Source: Deltaproteobacteria bacterium RIFCSPHIGHO2_01_FULL_43_49 (GTDB taxonomy: Bacteria; UBA10199; SPLOWO2-01-44-7). From it: a stretch of DNA of 64,000 bases. The stretch spans positions 1 through 64,000 of the forward strand of contig MGRG01000006.1 of assembly GCA_001798075.1 (NCBI GenBank). The letters are read 5' to 3'. Made by a program: the position numbers and the translations under genes. The notes under the pieces were generated by a model. That model ran no database searches. It was given only the letters and a program-made list of their open reading frames with translations, and was not told where the DNA came from. Positions 40,858 through 50,010 of the stretch are shown piece by piece (the first letter of the stretch is position 1; each line of letters opens with the position of its first letter).

Positions 40858-40878
40858 AAAAGGCGTCCGACGCCTTTT
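40858..40878. repeat. REP palindrome c
   Basis: AAAAGGCGTCCGACGCCTTTT follows the transposase stop by 18 bases. The central base pair is inverted compared with units a and b, so it is in the opposite orientation. Confidence 0.85.
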
Positions 40879-40977
40879 CAAGAAAGTGTAATAAAAACAG
40901 GTACTTATGATTTTATATGCCCCTTGGTAGCACTGCGGGTGTATAATTTAGGTGAGTAAGTTTAGGAGGGTTTTTAA

Positions 40978-41379
40978 ATGCCTACTTTTGTGAACAAACA
41001 TATCTTGATCGTCGATGATGACGAGAACGTTCTCAAGACCTTAGCCCGATATTTAAAGAAAAAGGGCTATCGGATTTCCACAGCCAGTGGCGGCAGGGAA
41101 GCCCTAGAAAAGATTGCCAAAGAGCCCCCGCACCTAGTCCTTCTCGATGCCTTGATGCCAGAAATGGATGGGATTGAAACGCTAGAGCAAATCCGTCTGA
41201 AATTTCCAGATATCGATGTCGTGATGATTTCGGCCTTGAAAGAAGAGGTAGTGGCTCAAGAAGCGATCAAAATGGGGGCTTATGAATGGCTCCCCAAGCC
41301 TTTTTCAATGGAGCATTTGGAGACAACGATCTTTGTGGGACTTTTGCGTAAAGTAGGTAACGAACCCTCCTATCCTTGA
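40978..41379 (+). CDS. Response regulator, receiver domain only
   Basis: This 133-residue CheY-like protein has ILIVDDDE acidic residues, the phospho-acceptor Asp in LVLLDALMPEMDG, Ser/Thr-position MISAL and the conserved Lys in WLPKPF. It has no output domain. A strong AGGAGG site precedes the ATG. It converges on the histidine kinase gene with a 10-base overlap. That kinase is a likely but unproven partner, since they are on opposite strands. Confidence 0.92.
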   Translation: MPTFVNKHILIVDDDENVLKTLARYLKKKGYRISTASGGREALEKIAKEPPHLVLLDALMPEMDGIETLEQIRLKFPDIDVVMISALKEEVVAQEAIKMGAYEWLPKPFSMEHLETTIFVGLLRKVGNEPSYP

Positions 41380-42683
41380 GCTGGTAGAATGACCGTAAAA
41401 GTCGATCCCTTCTGAGGCTCACTTTGGACTTCAATTCTCCCGAGGTGTTCTTTAATAATGCGCTGGTTAATTGAGAGTCCTAAGCCGGTTCCCTTCATTT
41501 TCCCCTCAGCCTCTTTATAGGATGTTGTGAAGAAAGGCTCAAAAATTCTGGGCAGTGTTTCTTTAGAGATTCCACAACCCGTATCTTGAAAAGAAACCAA
41601 GATTTTTCCATTTTCAACCTTGGCGCTAATTCTCAAGTTTTTCCTTTCCGATTCTGACATGGCGCGAACCGCATTGGTAATGAAGTTGACAAAGACTTGC
41701 ATGAGTTCTCGGGTATTACCAATAACTGTTGGAATTTTTGAAGGGAGGATTTTTTCCACATGGATATGTTCTTTATCCAACTGATTGTGTGTGAGCTGTA
41801 GGGCTTCTTGAATGGCTTCCTCTACATGGACTTCTTCTTTAAGAGAGGTCGAACGTCTTGCAAACTTGAGCAATCCTTGGACAATTTCTTGGGAGCGTCT
41901 TGTGGCAACTTTCATTTCCTGGATGACTTCAGGCAATTCCTCCTTAATGCCCTTGCCCTCCTTAAGGATTAGCTCGGCTGTCTCCAAATTTCCAGAAATG
42001 GCTTGCAAAGGATTATTGATTTCGTGGGCAACTCCACTGGCCAATTGCCCCACCGTTGCCAGTTTGGCTGCCTGGATAAGTTCCGCTTGAGTTTCTAAAA
42101 GTTCTTTGCGTGGCGCCAGAGTCTTAGAAACAAGGATTGCCAAAAAGGTGCCTACCAAGAGGGCAATCAGTGTAATCCAGATACTGGATTGTGTTGTATG
42201 CCGAGCGATTAGGTAAGGATTTTTCAAAGAAAAACCAATTTGCAAAAAGCCGATGGGGGTCTTATCAATTGTAGAAACAGGCCCGCCTACTTTAAAAGTT
42301 TCTCCCTCTACTTGAGATTGCCAATTGCTTTTTCCCAACATTTGCTGGCTAAAGGGATCTTTTAATTTTTGATCCCGAAGAGGATTTTCATCTGTTCCAT
42401 CAGTTAATAACACGCCATTAATATCGAAGACGTAGGTATAAAGGATGTCACGGTTAACTTGGAAAGCTTCCAACTGGTTTTCTAAAGCATGGACATCGAG
42501 AAAATAAAGATTGTTGTAAATATTTTCCGAAATTAATTCTGTAAGCTGGAAAGAACCTTTTTTAAATGTTTCTAGAATTTGCCTCTTTCCTTGATAGATG
42601 GAGTATATGGTAATGCCGCCCCCCACGAAAAGGATCACAAGAAATGTATAGAGAATCAGTTTGAAACCGATATTAATCTTCAT
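41370..42683 (-). CDS. Sensor histidine kinase
   Basis: This 437-residue membrane kinase has TM1 at about residues 8-28, a periplasmic sensor domain of ~140 residues and TM2 near residues 175-195. The phosphorylated His is in SGVAHEINNPLQ. The ATPase domain follows, with N-box FVNFITNAVRA, G1 FQDTGCGISKE and G2 GTGLGLSI. It overlaps the upstream PhnD-like gene by 4 bases, so the binding protein probably feeds the ligand signal to the kinase. The output may be the receiver-only protein at 40978. Confidence 0.92.
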   Translation of the reverse strand: MKINIGFKLILYTFLVILFVGGGITIYSIYQGKRQILETFKKGSFQLTELISENIYNNLYFLDVHALENQLEAFQVNRDILYTYVFDINGVLLTDGTDENPLRDQKLKDPFSQQMLGKSNWQSQVEGETFKVGGPVSTIDKTPIGFLQIGFSLKNPYLIARHTTQSSIWITLIALLVGTFLAILVSKTLAPRKELLETQAELIQAAKLATVGQLASGVAHEINNPLQAISGNLETAELILKEGKGIKEELPEVIQEMKVATRRSQEIVQGLLKFARRSTSLKEEVHVEEAIQEALQLTHNQLDKEHIHVEKILPSKIPTVIGNTRELMQVFVNFITNAVRAMSESERKNLRISAKVENGKILVSFQDTGCGISKETLPRIFEPFFTTSYKEAEGKMKGTGLGLSINQRIIKEHLGRIEVQSEPQKGSTFTVILPAQG

Positions 42684-43567
42684 TCTTTTATGCCAAATGT
42701 CGCTTTGATAAATTCTTTGGATTCAGTCAGAGGGGTTAACGAGTTGGGAGGAATTTCATCAAACTTCGTCGTCATTTCAAAAGCCCGCAGGAATTTTTTC
42801 CCTTCTTCAGATTGGTCCGCTTTGACTAGTGCCTCTTTGATTTTTGTCGCAAAATTTGGGGGGAGATCGGCTCGGGTGCTAACCACCTGGCGTGGAATGG
42901 AAAATGTTTTCTGAATGATTTTTAGCTCCCCCAGTTTTTCTTTGGCCATATTCACATAATTTTGGTTATCTATCGCTCCAGCAACGATTTTTTTTCTCAA
43001 AACCCAAACCATCGTGTTTTCATCATCACCCGTAAAAATATAGCCCACTTCATTGGGTTTTACGGGCTCCAACTCACTTTTTTTGGGTACTAATTTGAGT
43101 CCACCTTTCACCAAAATTATTTTGGGAAGGTAGTATCCGGAGGTAGAAAAGGCTTCTTCAAAACCAATGGTTTTGCCCATGATATCTTTTAAGTTTTGGA
43201 TCCCACTGTCTTGCCTCACGAAAAGAACGGAATGATATTCCGCCAGCCCTTTTTTCCACCTTCTTAAGAGAAGTTTGCTTCCAGAAAGATAGCTGACCGC
43301 AAGACTGGGAAAAGAGCTGTCTACATAAACATCCACTTTCCCTTCTTTCAGAAAAGCAGCCATTTGGTGAATGTCCTTTACCACCACTACTTTCCCTTCA
43401 TTCACCCCTTCTGATTGGAGCTGTGTTGCAAGATAGGTGGCAAGGGGTAGAAATTTTTTGATTTCATCTGCTGGTTCCGTATTGATAGAACCGATATTGA
43501 GTGTGCCGGCCAACGTGGTGCTAGATAGATTCAAGATCAAGCCTATGATCAATATTTTTTTCATCAT
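42680..43567 (-). CDS. PhnD-like phosphate/phosphonate-type periplasmic binding protein
   Basis: This 295-residue secreted protein has a signal peptide ending near STTLAG. The PhnD-type fold shows LATYLATQL, VDVYVDSSFPSLAV, KDIMGKTIGFEEAFSTSGYY and VAGAIDNQNY. In ABC systems such proteins bind phosphonate or phosphite, but no permease or ATPase gene lies nearby. Instead it overlaps a histidine kinase gene, and a phosphate-type porin lies upstream. A sensing role for phosphonate-like or other anionic ligands is more likely than transport. Confidence 0.85.
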   Translation of the reverse strand: MMKKILIIGLILNLSSTTLAGTLNIGSINTEPADEIKKFLPLATYLATQLQSEGVNEGKVVVVKDIHQMAAFLKEGKVDVYVDSSFPSLAVSYLSGSKLLLRRWKKGLAEYHSVLFVRQDSGIQNLKDIMGKTIGFEEAFSTSGYYLPKIILVKGGLKLVPKKSELEPVKPNEVGYIFTGDDENTMVWVLRKKIVAGAIDNQNYVNMAKEKLGELKIIQKTFSIPRQVVSTRADLPPNFATKIKEALVKADQSEEGKKFLRAFEMTTKFDEIPPNSLTPLTESKEFIKATFGIKE

Positions 43568-43609
43568 AAGACCTCCCTGTGCTCATCCGCCACTACTACG
43601 TTGGCGGAC

Positions 43610-44752
43610 TCAGAAATAAACTTGCGCCTGTGTGCGAACGATATGGCGCCTTTCGTCGTTGGCACCGGCGATGGCGTCTTGGTCAAGCTTAAATGTATAA
43701 TCAAGTTGAAGTTTTGCATGATGTCCTTTGAAGAAATAGGTAAAAGCGGATGCATATTCCTGTTCATCATTGTCAACGCCCCGTCTGAAGACCTGAGAAC
43801 CTCGCAGGGCCCATTCCAAATGTTTGGGGATGAGCATATACCCGGCCTGAGCGTAATAACCCTGGGCGTCCTGGTCATTGGCAGCAGTTGAGCGGTCATT
43901 TCGATTAAACCTTCTAAAATATTCACCCCTTAGGGAAAAACCTTTATATTTCAGACCTCCAAAACCGCCAAAGACAAAAAAGTTATCCCTTGCCGTTCGA
44001 TCCCTGTTATAAAAAAACTCTCCCCCAAAGGTAAGGTTTGGGTCTTCGCTTCCATTTAAATCCGATTCTTCTAATTTATATTCGCCAAGCGGATTGATGG
44101 CAAAACGAGCGGTATAGAGAAACTCCTGGTTTTGGTTTAACCGGTTTCTCCCGTCCCCATTAAAAAGACCCGCGTAGTATTCAAAGCGCCCTTCCCAAGG
44201 TGTTCCCCAGAATTCAAGTCCAATATCTCTGCCAGGAACAAATTCTTCACTAGCCAGGGAGCGCTCAACAAATTGAAGCTTTTTGGAAGAGGTTAATTCT
44301 TGAATCCCAAATGGGACTTTATATTGTCCGGCTCTAATATGTAGGGGTTCTAAGGCATGGTAATCCAGATAGAAATCTTTTAAATCAAATTCTTCCCCTC
44401 CAGCGTCGGGTGTTCCGAAGTCCATATCAACTTCGTATTCCAAATCCTTGGTGATGGCATTTCCCTCAAATTTGACTCTGCCCCGGCGCAAGAAAATATC
44501 GTTTGTGTCCTGTGCATTTTCAATTTCTTGAAAGCGGTGTTGGACCTGTAGGGTAAAGCTAGGGGTTAATTTGTAGTTGCCGTCAGCCGATTTGATAAAA
44601 AATCCATCTTCATCATGGCCTGCCAAAAAGCCCTTTTCTTCTTTTTTTTCTTTTTCCAGCGCCTCGACCCGTTTTTTGAGGTCTTGCAGTTCGGAAGCGG
44701 AGACCTGCTGGGCAATCAAAAAAATCCCTAGCAAGAAGATCTGTTTTTTCAT
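43610..44752 (-). CDS. Phosphate-selective porin O/P-like outer membrane protein
   Basis: This 380-residue beta-barrel has a signal peptide (MKKQIFLLGIFLIAQQVSA), a short coiled coil (ELQDLKKRVEALEKEKK) and then strands with FLRRGRVKFEGN and LEYEVDMDFG, typical of OprO/OprP proteins. It ends in an aromatic residue (QVYF), as needed for barrel insertion. It is 42 bases upstream of the PhnD-like gene and first in the operon, suggesting entry of the anion that the next two proteins sense. A REP unit lies just upstream. Confidence 0.9.
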   Translation of the reverse strand: MKKQIFLLGIFLIAQQVSASELQDLKKRVEALEKEKKEEKGFLAGHDEDGFFIKSADGNYKLTPSFTLQVQHRFQEIENAQDTNDIFLRRGRVKFEGNAITKDLEYEVDMDFGTPDAGGEEFDLKDFYLDYHALEPLHIRAGQYKVPFGIQELTSSKKLQFVERSLASEEFVPGRDIGLEFWGTPWEGRFEYYAGLFNGDGRNRLNQNQEFLYTARFAINPLGEYKLEESDLNGSEDPNLTFGGEFFYNRDRTARDNFFVFGGFGGLKYKGFSLRGEYFRRFNRNDRSTAANDQDAQGYYAQAGYMLIPKHLEWALRGSQVFRRGVDNDEQEYASAFTYFFKGHHAKLQLDYTFKLDQDAIAGANDERRHIVRTQAQVYF

Positions 44753-44764
44753 GACCCCCCCTTC

Positions 44765-44785
44765 AAAAGGCGTCCGACGCCTTTT
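44765..44785. repeat. REP palindrome d
   Basis: AAAAGGCGTCCGACGCCTTTT is identical to unit c. It stands alone, 4 kb from the transposase, between the porin and the M2 peptidase. Confidence 0.85.
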
Positions 44786-44825
44786 TGAATTTCTCTCATA
44801 TTTTTAAGGGTTTGGCAATCTTTTA

Positions 44826-44849
44826 CCCTTCGGCAGGCTCAGGGCAGGC
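44826..44849. repeat. CCCTTCGGCAGGCTCAGGGC repeat at a gene end
   Basis: This is close to 31822-31846. On the minus strand it supplies the last codons and the TGA stop of the M2 peptidase gene. Confidence 0.75.
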
Positions 44850-46458
44850 AGAATTGGTTGATAAAACTGGCTGGTGTCAATTCTTGGCCGGTGACGTGGG
44901 GAACGAGTTTGGACCAGGGCCATTGGCAACCCATTTTGAAAAGTTTTTCTTTGAGAAGGGCTCCAACTTTTGGGTTGTCCAAAAAGGAAATTTTTTGGAT
45001 CGGTTTTTTCAAAGCCTCTTTCTCAAGCGTTTCGGCAATTTGCGCCGCCATCAATTCACCTAAGAGATAGTTTTGATAATAAACTGGTGAAGAGGCGATA
45101 TGAATTTTTGCCGCCCAGTCCGGAAAATTTCTTCCAACCGGTTTATCCAAAAGCTGGAATTCTTTGACGAGCTTCCACCATAGGCTGTTTAAATCCTGGT
45201 CCGGATTGGTGTATAAGGCGCGTTCAAATGTGGTCACTACCATGACCCATCTGGCGATGATCAGTTTGTCCAGCGACATCGCTTCACACAGGGAGGGTTC
45301 CAATTGTTTTAATTCCGTTGAGGGGATCTGGAGCATTGTCTGCAACCAGTGAGGGTGATGCATCATTCTCTCCATCAGCATAGCAATGGCCTCTGTTGCA
45401 AAGATATGAGCCTCGTCTCTTAAAAAATAGGGAAGTTTGGGATCAATATTTTTGGAATAGGCCGCGTGTCCCAACTCATGCAACATGGTGGAGGCCCAAT
45501 AGCTGTTGGGTCGAATATTGGCCAAGACCCGCACCTCTCTTTTTGCTTTGTCCATCGTGATACAAAAGGCGTGCTGGCTCTTCCCTTTTTTTTCAAACAA
45601 ATCGCTTCGCTCCAAGACATCGGAAATATCAAGACCAATTCCTTGATAAAACTCACTGGAGATTTTTAAAATATCTTTGTCTTTGATATAAGGATCGAGA
45701 TCGACCCCTACTTTGGAGGGGGCTTGTTGAGCAAAGGGGTCGTCATAGTGCCACGGTTTGATTTTATCAGGTGTCGTTCCATAATATTTTGCCAATGCCT
45801 GATGCAGTTTTTCAATTTTTTGTTGAAATGGTTTTTGTGTTGCCCCCTTCAATTTTGCAAAAAGATCAAATAGCCAGACGCTGTCTAACTCTTGAAGTTT
45901 CAAGGCCATGACAAAGTGGTTGGGGAAACCCAGTTTTTGGGCTGCCTGGTTTCTTTTTTTGGCCAATTCCCGGATTTTTTCGGAAACCTCGAGGGCAATT
46001 TGTTTGGTCGACTCCCAGGCAAGTTTTCGCCTATTTTCATTTTTTTCCGTTTTTAAAATTTCTTTGAGATCATTGTTCGTTAGTTTTTTTCCATCGAGTT
46101 CCGCTCTGAAATTGTTAAAAATGTTTTCAATTTCCGTTTGGCGTTCCACCAAATCAGCAATTGTTTTTTCATCAAGTTGATTAGCGGTATAAGATTTGGT
46201 CAACAGATCTATTTGTCGGGCAAGCAATGGGTTGTTGATGCCCTCTTGACCCCATTTTTTGAGTTGCTGGTATTCATCCGGGTTGGAAAAAATTAGTTTA
46301 AGCTTTTTTTCTGTTTCAGCCAGCTCTTGTGCGATTTTAGCATCACCCGTGGTGGCCAATTGCCAGTAGAGCTGGCATAGTTTTTTTTCCAACGGGGCAC
46401 ACTTCGCCTCCATTTGCTCTACGAAAGTTTCTGGACCCATTTTTTGCTTGGCTTTCAT
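44839..46458 (-). CDS. M2-like zinc metallopeptidase
   Basis: This 539-residue peptidase resembles bacterial peptidyl-dipeptidase A-type (M2) enzymes. The zinc motif is MLHELGHAAYS (HExxH), and the third ligand Glu is in FATEAIAMLMERMM about 25 residues later. No signal peptide is visible, so it is probably cytoplasmic. The M3 family has a similar motif and is an alternative. The C-terminal residues and stop come from the dispersed repeat at 44826, so the original C-terminus may have been longer. Confidence 0.85.
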   Translation of the reverse strand: MKAKQKMGPETFVEQMEAKCAPLEKKLCQLYWQLATTGDAKIAQELAETEKKLKLIFSNPDEYQQLKKWGQEGINNPLLARQIDLLTKSYTANQLDEKTIADLVERQTEIENIFNNFRAELDGKKLTNNDLKEILKTEKNENRRKLAWESTKQIALEVSEKIRELAKKRNQAAQKLGFPNHFVMALKLQELDSVWLFDLFAKLKGATQKPFQQKIEKLHQALAKYYGTTPDKIKPWHYDDPFAQQAPSKVGVDLDPYIKDKDILKISSEFYQGIGLDISDVLERSDLFEKKGKSQHAFCITMDKAKREVRVLANIRPNSYWASTMLHELGHAAYSKNIDPKLPYFLRDEAHIFATEAIAMLMERMMHHPHWLQTMLQIPSTELKQLEPSLCEAMSLDKLIIARWVMVVTTFERALYTNPDQDLNSLWWKLVKEFQLLDKPVGRNFPDWAAKIHIASSPVYYQNYLLGELMAAQIAETLEKEALKKPIQKISFLDNPKVGALLKEKLFKMGCQWPWSKLVPHVTGQELTPASFINQFCLP

Positions 46459-46506
46459 GAAGCTCCCCTATATTGAGGAAAAACACTTACGCTGCAAGGA
46501 CAAATA

Positions 46507-46580
46507 GGGCACTTAGCTCAGCTGGTTAGAGCGCTACGTTCACATCGTAGAGGTCGTAGGTTCGACTCCTACAGTGCCCA
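46507..46580 (+). tRNA. tRNA-Val (CAC)
   Basis: A full cloverleaf is visible: acceptor GGGCACT/AGTGCCC, D-loop AGCTCAGCTGGTTAGAGC, anticodon stem-loop CTACG-TTCACAT-CGTAG with anticodon CAC, and T arm GTAGGTTCGACTCCTAC. CCA is not encoded. The 3' end touches the next gene. Confidence 0.95.
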
Positions 46581-46588
46581 CACACTTT

Positions 46589-46927
46589 GTGACACAATCA
46601 TTTCAAAAAGAATATCTCGACGGTATCCAGCGCTTTAACGAAGGGCATTACTTTGAAGCCCATGAGATTTGGGAAAAGCTCTGGCTTGAGGCTCAAGATA
46701 TGGAGAGGGTTTTTTATCAAGGGCTCATTCAGATGGCTGCTGCTCTTCTTAAACTTCAGGAGGGAAAGCGGCCTGAGGCTTGTAGAAGACTTTTTCAGCT
46801 AGCTTTGGAAAAATTGGGCACAGTCCCCAATTCTTACCTAGGGCTTGATGTCCGAAAATTGGAAAAAGATTTAAAGGAATATTTTAATAGCGGGCAGGTA
46901 GTCCCTAAAATAACTCTAATTCCTTAA
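46589..46927 (+). CDS. DUF309-family protein
   Basis: This small helical protein of about 112 residues has the DUF309 pattern: GIQRFNEGHYFEAHEIWE, FYQGLIQMAAALLKL and RRLFQLALEKL. The function of the family is unknown; EAHEIWE suggests a metal or ligand site. A GTG at 46574 would put the start inside the tRNA, so I prefer GTG 46589, just after the tRNA end. It may be cotranscribed with the tRNA. Confidence 0.82.
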   Translation: MTQSFQKEYLDGIQRFNEGHYFEAHEIWEKLWLEAQDMERVFYQGLIQMAAALLKLQEGKRPEACRRLFQLALEKLGTVPNSYLGLDVRKLEKDLKEYFNSGQVVPKITLIP

Positions 46928-46969
46928 TTTTGATTTTTTAATAGGGCGCCTATAGCTTCCGCCATTCCC

Positions 46970-47686
46970 CTAGACATTGTTTACAAAAGCAGCGCCCATT
47001 TTATTTTCTAGGGTCTTTAGAATTCCATCGATGAGCCGTGAAACAATCCCTTTGCCTTCCTGTCTAAACCTTAAGCTTAGCTCATGAAGCTTACCTACTT
47101 GTTGGCGTGTAAAAAGATGGGCATGTAAGTTGGCAAGATCAATTGCATGTTGGATTGCACTCAGTTGACCTTCTGCAACTTTTTCAATTGCCCGGTCAAT
47201 ACGCTGCCACAATATTTGTCTATTTGTCATTGTGGCGTCTGGTTCACTGGCGGCTACTGCCTCCATTAACTCTAATGGGTTACCCATCATAGTTCGTGCA
47301 GAAGAACCCATGAGCGCTGCCATTCTCTCTAAAGCTTCTCTTCTTGCTGTTTTTGTATCCGCGAAGCGTGGCAGAGTTAATTTTAGCTTTCTTTTAACGG
47401 CTTCAATTGCTGGATCTCTTAACACGGGATTCAAACTGTTCAGTTCTCTGGCCAGATTTTTTAGTGTTTCATCCCTAGGTGGGCTTTCATCTGTATAGCG
47501 GTCGAGTATTCTGTGAAGGGATTCGCCCTCTCCATTGTGCAGTTCATTAGCAATGGCTTCTACCAGGGATCCTGCTTCTTCAAAAAAACCCGTTTCATCT
47601 TCTGGTGGAAACCCCATGTTTGCAGGGCTTAGCAAGCCTTGGGTAGCCAAAAATTCATGTATGGTGAATCCGAAAGTGCCAATCAC
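46970..47686 (-). CDS. Hypothetical helical protein
   Basis: This 238-residue protein of no recognised family is mostly alpha-helical and charged, with no signal peptide or membrane segment. Features include an acidic stretch (FPPEDETGFFEEAGS) near residue 26 and a repeated small-residue helix (LERMAALMGSSARTMMG). Composition resembles the N-terminal region of the M20 genes at 55154-59779, a family-specific style rather than clear homology. It stands alone between DUF309 and ChrA. Confidence 0.6.
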   Translation of the reverse strand: MIGTFGFTIHEFLATQGLLSPANMGFPPEDETGFFEEAGSLVEAIANELHNGEGESLHRILDRYTDESPPRDETLKNLARELNSLNPVLRDPAIEAVKRKLKLTLPRFADTKTARREALERMAALMGSSARTMMGNPLELMEAVAASEPDATMTNRQILWQRIDRAIEKVAEGQLSAIQHAIDLANLHAHLFTRQQVGKLHELSLRFRQEGKGIVSRLIDGILKTLENKMGAAFVNNV

Positions 47687-47725
47687 ACGATCCTCCTCAA
47701 AATTGTCGCTCGTATCTCTTGTTTA

Positions 47726-48814
47726 TTATCCGATGTCAAGGATTTTTAGACCAACACCGATAACCCCGCCGGTCAAAATCAAAATCGGTTCCGGAATTTT
47801 TGTCTTCGTTACGCCGAGTAAAACAGCAGCAGCCAGCAATGCTGTTTTCCAATCAATAATAGCCCCTTTTCCAAGAATGTAGACCGATCCGGCAATAGCA
47901 CCCGCCGCAGCGGCTGTGACACCATCAACAAAGGCCTTGACCTGGGGCTTTTTCACGATTTTGTGAAACCAAGGAGCAAAAATAACGACAAAAAGATAAA
48001 CGGGGGTGAAAACACCGGCTACAGAGGCCAAAGCCCCCTTCAAACCCTCCACCAGATAGCCGATAAAGCCGACCGTTATCAAAACAGGCCCCGGCGTAAT
48101 CATTCCCACACTAACCGCATCCAGAAATTGCTGGTTGGTAAGCCAATGAAACCGCTCCACCACATCACCATAAATAAAAGGGATAATGGCCATTCCGCTT
48201 CCGTAAACAACGATGGCGGCTTTAAAGAAAAAGAAAAAAAGATCGAGGGGAATAACGGAGAACAGTTTGAAATCTTTTGGGAAGGCATAGAAAATAACAG
48301 CGAGCACTCCACCCATCAAAAATAGAAGTAAGCTGGCCTTGCTCGTCAGCGCTGTTGTGATCATCAGCGTGATAAAAATAAGCCAAAGACCAATCCTTTT
48401 TTCTAAAGTTATTTTGGCCAGCTTGTAGGCGGCTTTGATGATTACCCCAATTACGGCCGCACTCATGCCGTAAAAGACTCCATGAATCCACGGCAACCCT
48501 TGATAGTGAACGTAGAGATAGGAGAGACCAAGGACGATAAAAAAAGAGGGAAGGACAAATGCAATGCCGATTAGGGTCGCTCCCCATATTTTACTTTTAA
48601 GATAGCCAAAGTAAATGGCTAGCTGAGCTGCCACAGGTCCCGGAACGATTTGGGCGAGTGCCAGGCCATGCAGATAATCGTCTTTGGAAAACCACTTTTT
48701 TTGTTCGACTAAATCTTTTTGCATGTAGCCAACCAATGCAATGGGACCTCCAAAACCTATTGTTCCCAGTTTAAGGAAATAAAGGATCAGCTCTTTTAAA
48801 GTGAATGGTTGCAT
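47726..48814 (-). CDS. chrA: Chromate transporter-family protein (ChrA)
   Basis: This 362-residue CHR-family membrane protein has two homologous halves. Each begins with an FGGP-like or YGSG-like motif: FLKLGTIGFGGPIALVGYM and later IVVYGSGMAIIPFIYGDVV. The family motif ALAQIVPGPVA and its second-half counterpart SVGMITPGPVLIT are both present. It is expected to export chromate by proton antiport, although many members have other roles. About ten membrane helices are apparent. There is no regulator (ChrB) nearby. Confidence 0.92.
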   Translation of the reverse strand: MQPFTLKELILYFLKLGTIGFGGPIALVGYMQKDLVEQKKWFSKDDYLHGLALAQIVPGPVAAQLAIYFGYLKSKIWGATLIGIAFVLPSFFIVLGLSYLYVHYQGLPWIHGVFYGMSAAVIGVIIKAAYKLAKITLEKRIGLWLIFITLMITTALTSKASLLLFLMGGVLAVIFYAFPKDFKLFSVIPLDLFFFFFKAAIVVYGSGMAIIPFIYGDVVERFHWLTNQQFLDAVSVGMITPGPVLITVGFIGYLVEGLKGALASVAGVFTPVYLFVVIFAPWFHKIVKKPQVKAFVDGVTAAAAGAIAGSVYILGKGAIIDWKTALLAAAVLLGVTKTKIPEPILILTGGVIGVGLKILDIG

Positions 48815-48843
48815 CGGCTTAAAGCAAAAGTTAAAACGAAACG

Positions 48844-49608
48844 GTGAAGGAGTCTAGCTTAGAAAAAATTGCACACGCCTTAGGGTTCAAAAAACCCCAG
48901 GCAGCACTGTTACTCCCACTTTCTTTTCTTGTGGGTGGTGTTGTCCTCGCAATGATTTTGCCAAAACTGGATCGTTTGGTTCCAGGTGGGGCCCCCATTG
49001 TACAGGTTCTTTTGGAAATTATTTGGTTCTGTCTGATGTATTTTGGTTTTTTCAAGCAGATCAAAAGGTATCGTGAAAAATATGGAGAGAAGGCTTATCA
49101 GCAGTTAGCTTTGCGATTTTTTCTTCCAGCAGGCATTTTGATGGTTGCTGGGATTGTACGGGCACTCTGGATTATTGGGACCCCCATCCCCTGGTTTCCA
49201 TTTTCCTTAAGGGTTACTCTGAGTCTTTATTTTGTATTTATGGGACTCATTCTACAGGTAAGAGGAATACAATCCCTGGGAATTGACCGGATTGTCTTTC
49301 TTTATAATGTCTTTCCAGAAAAGGGAGAGCGTGTAGAAAGCACTCTGTATCAACATCTACGGCATCCACTATATTCTGCGATGATGCATTTTTGCCTAGG
49401 CTTCGCCCTCTTTTCTGGAACGTTAGAAGGATTGCTTTGTCTCCTTATTTTTGGCCTAAAATTATTTATTTGGTCTAAGGTGGAAGAAAAAGAACTGGTT
49501 GATCGATTTGGGGAGTCTTATGCGAATTATCGCAAGAATGTGCCGGCCTTTATTCCTAAATTTCGATCCATACCTCTTCTCCTTCAATTTTTGTTGGGTA
49601 GACGTTAA
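48844..49608 (+). CDS. Isoprenylcysteine methyltransferase-like membrane protein
   Basis: This 254-residue membrane protein has five or six helices. The C-terminal part has LYQHLRHPLYSAMM and KVEEKELVDRFGESYANY, the conserved R-H-P-Y and E-E-x-x-L segments of the ICMT/PEMT superfamily of SAM-dependent methyltransferases. The bacterial substrate is unknown. Translation seems to start at GTG 48844. It converges with the Rieske gene and overlaps its 3' end by 53 bases. Confidence 0.8.
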   Translation: MKESSLEKIAHALGFKKPQAALLLPLSFLVGGVVLAMILPKLDRLVPGGAPIVQVLLEIIWFCLMYFGFFKQIKRYREKYGEKAYQQLALRFFLPAGILMVAGIVRALWIIGTPIPWFPFSLRVTLSLYFVFMGLILQVRGIQSLGIDRIVFLYNVFPEKGERVESTLYQHLRHPLYSAMMHFCLGFALFSGTLEGLLCLLIFGLKLFIWSKVEEKELVDRFGESYANYRKNVPAFIPKFRSIPLLLQFLLGRR

Positions 49609-49867
49609 GTTTGACCGCAGTGTTGCGGATGTTTTGGCCGGTCTCAAGATTAAACGTCCACTGATGCAGGGGGCAAACAACGCAGTTTTCTTTTAGCTTT
49701 CCTTCTCCTAACGATCCCCCACGGTGGGGACAAGTGTTGTCAATGGCTTGAAACGTTCCGCCGTTGTTGAAAAGGGCAATCGGCTTGCCATGGATATCGA
49801 CTGTCTTTCCTTCACCGATTTTGAGATCCGAAATTTTCGCGACTTTGTACCAGTTTGGCATAGGCAA
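49556..49867 (-). CDS. Rieske [2Fe-2S] ferredoxin-like protein
   Basis: This compact 103-residue Rieske protein has CPHRGG and CPLHQW, giving the CxH-(x)n-CxxH cluster ligands. There is no membrane helix, so it is soluble, like NirD-type or dioxygenase ferredoxins. No reductase or oxygenase gene is adjacent. Its 3' end overlaps the convergent methyltransferase-like gene. Confidence 0.93.
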   Translation of the reverse strand: MPMPNWYKVAKISDLKIGEGKTVDIHGKPIALFNNGGTFQAIDNTCPHRGGSLGEGKLKENCVVCPLHQWTFNLETGQNIRNTAVKLNVYPTKIEGEEVWIEI

Positions 49868-50010
49868 TCTTGGTATAACTGACGAAAATCATCCAGTACC
49901 GACGGAAATCATGCACCACTGATTTGCCCCACATAATATAACTGCCCGATTTTAAAAAGCATATTTTTGAAAACACCTTGGCATACAGTTTGCTCTAAAC
50001 AATTCATGTT

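Noticed and set aside
46574-46588. GTG 46574 as the DUF309 start
   Set aside because: It lies inside the tRNA-Val acceptor stem; the in-frame GTG at 46589 avoids this.
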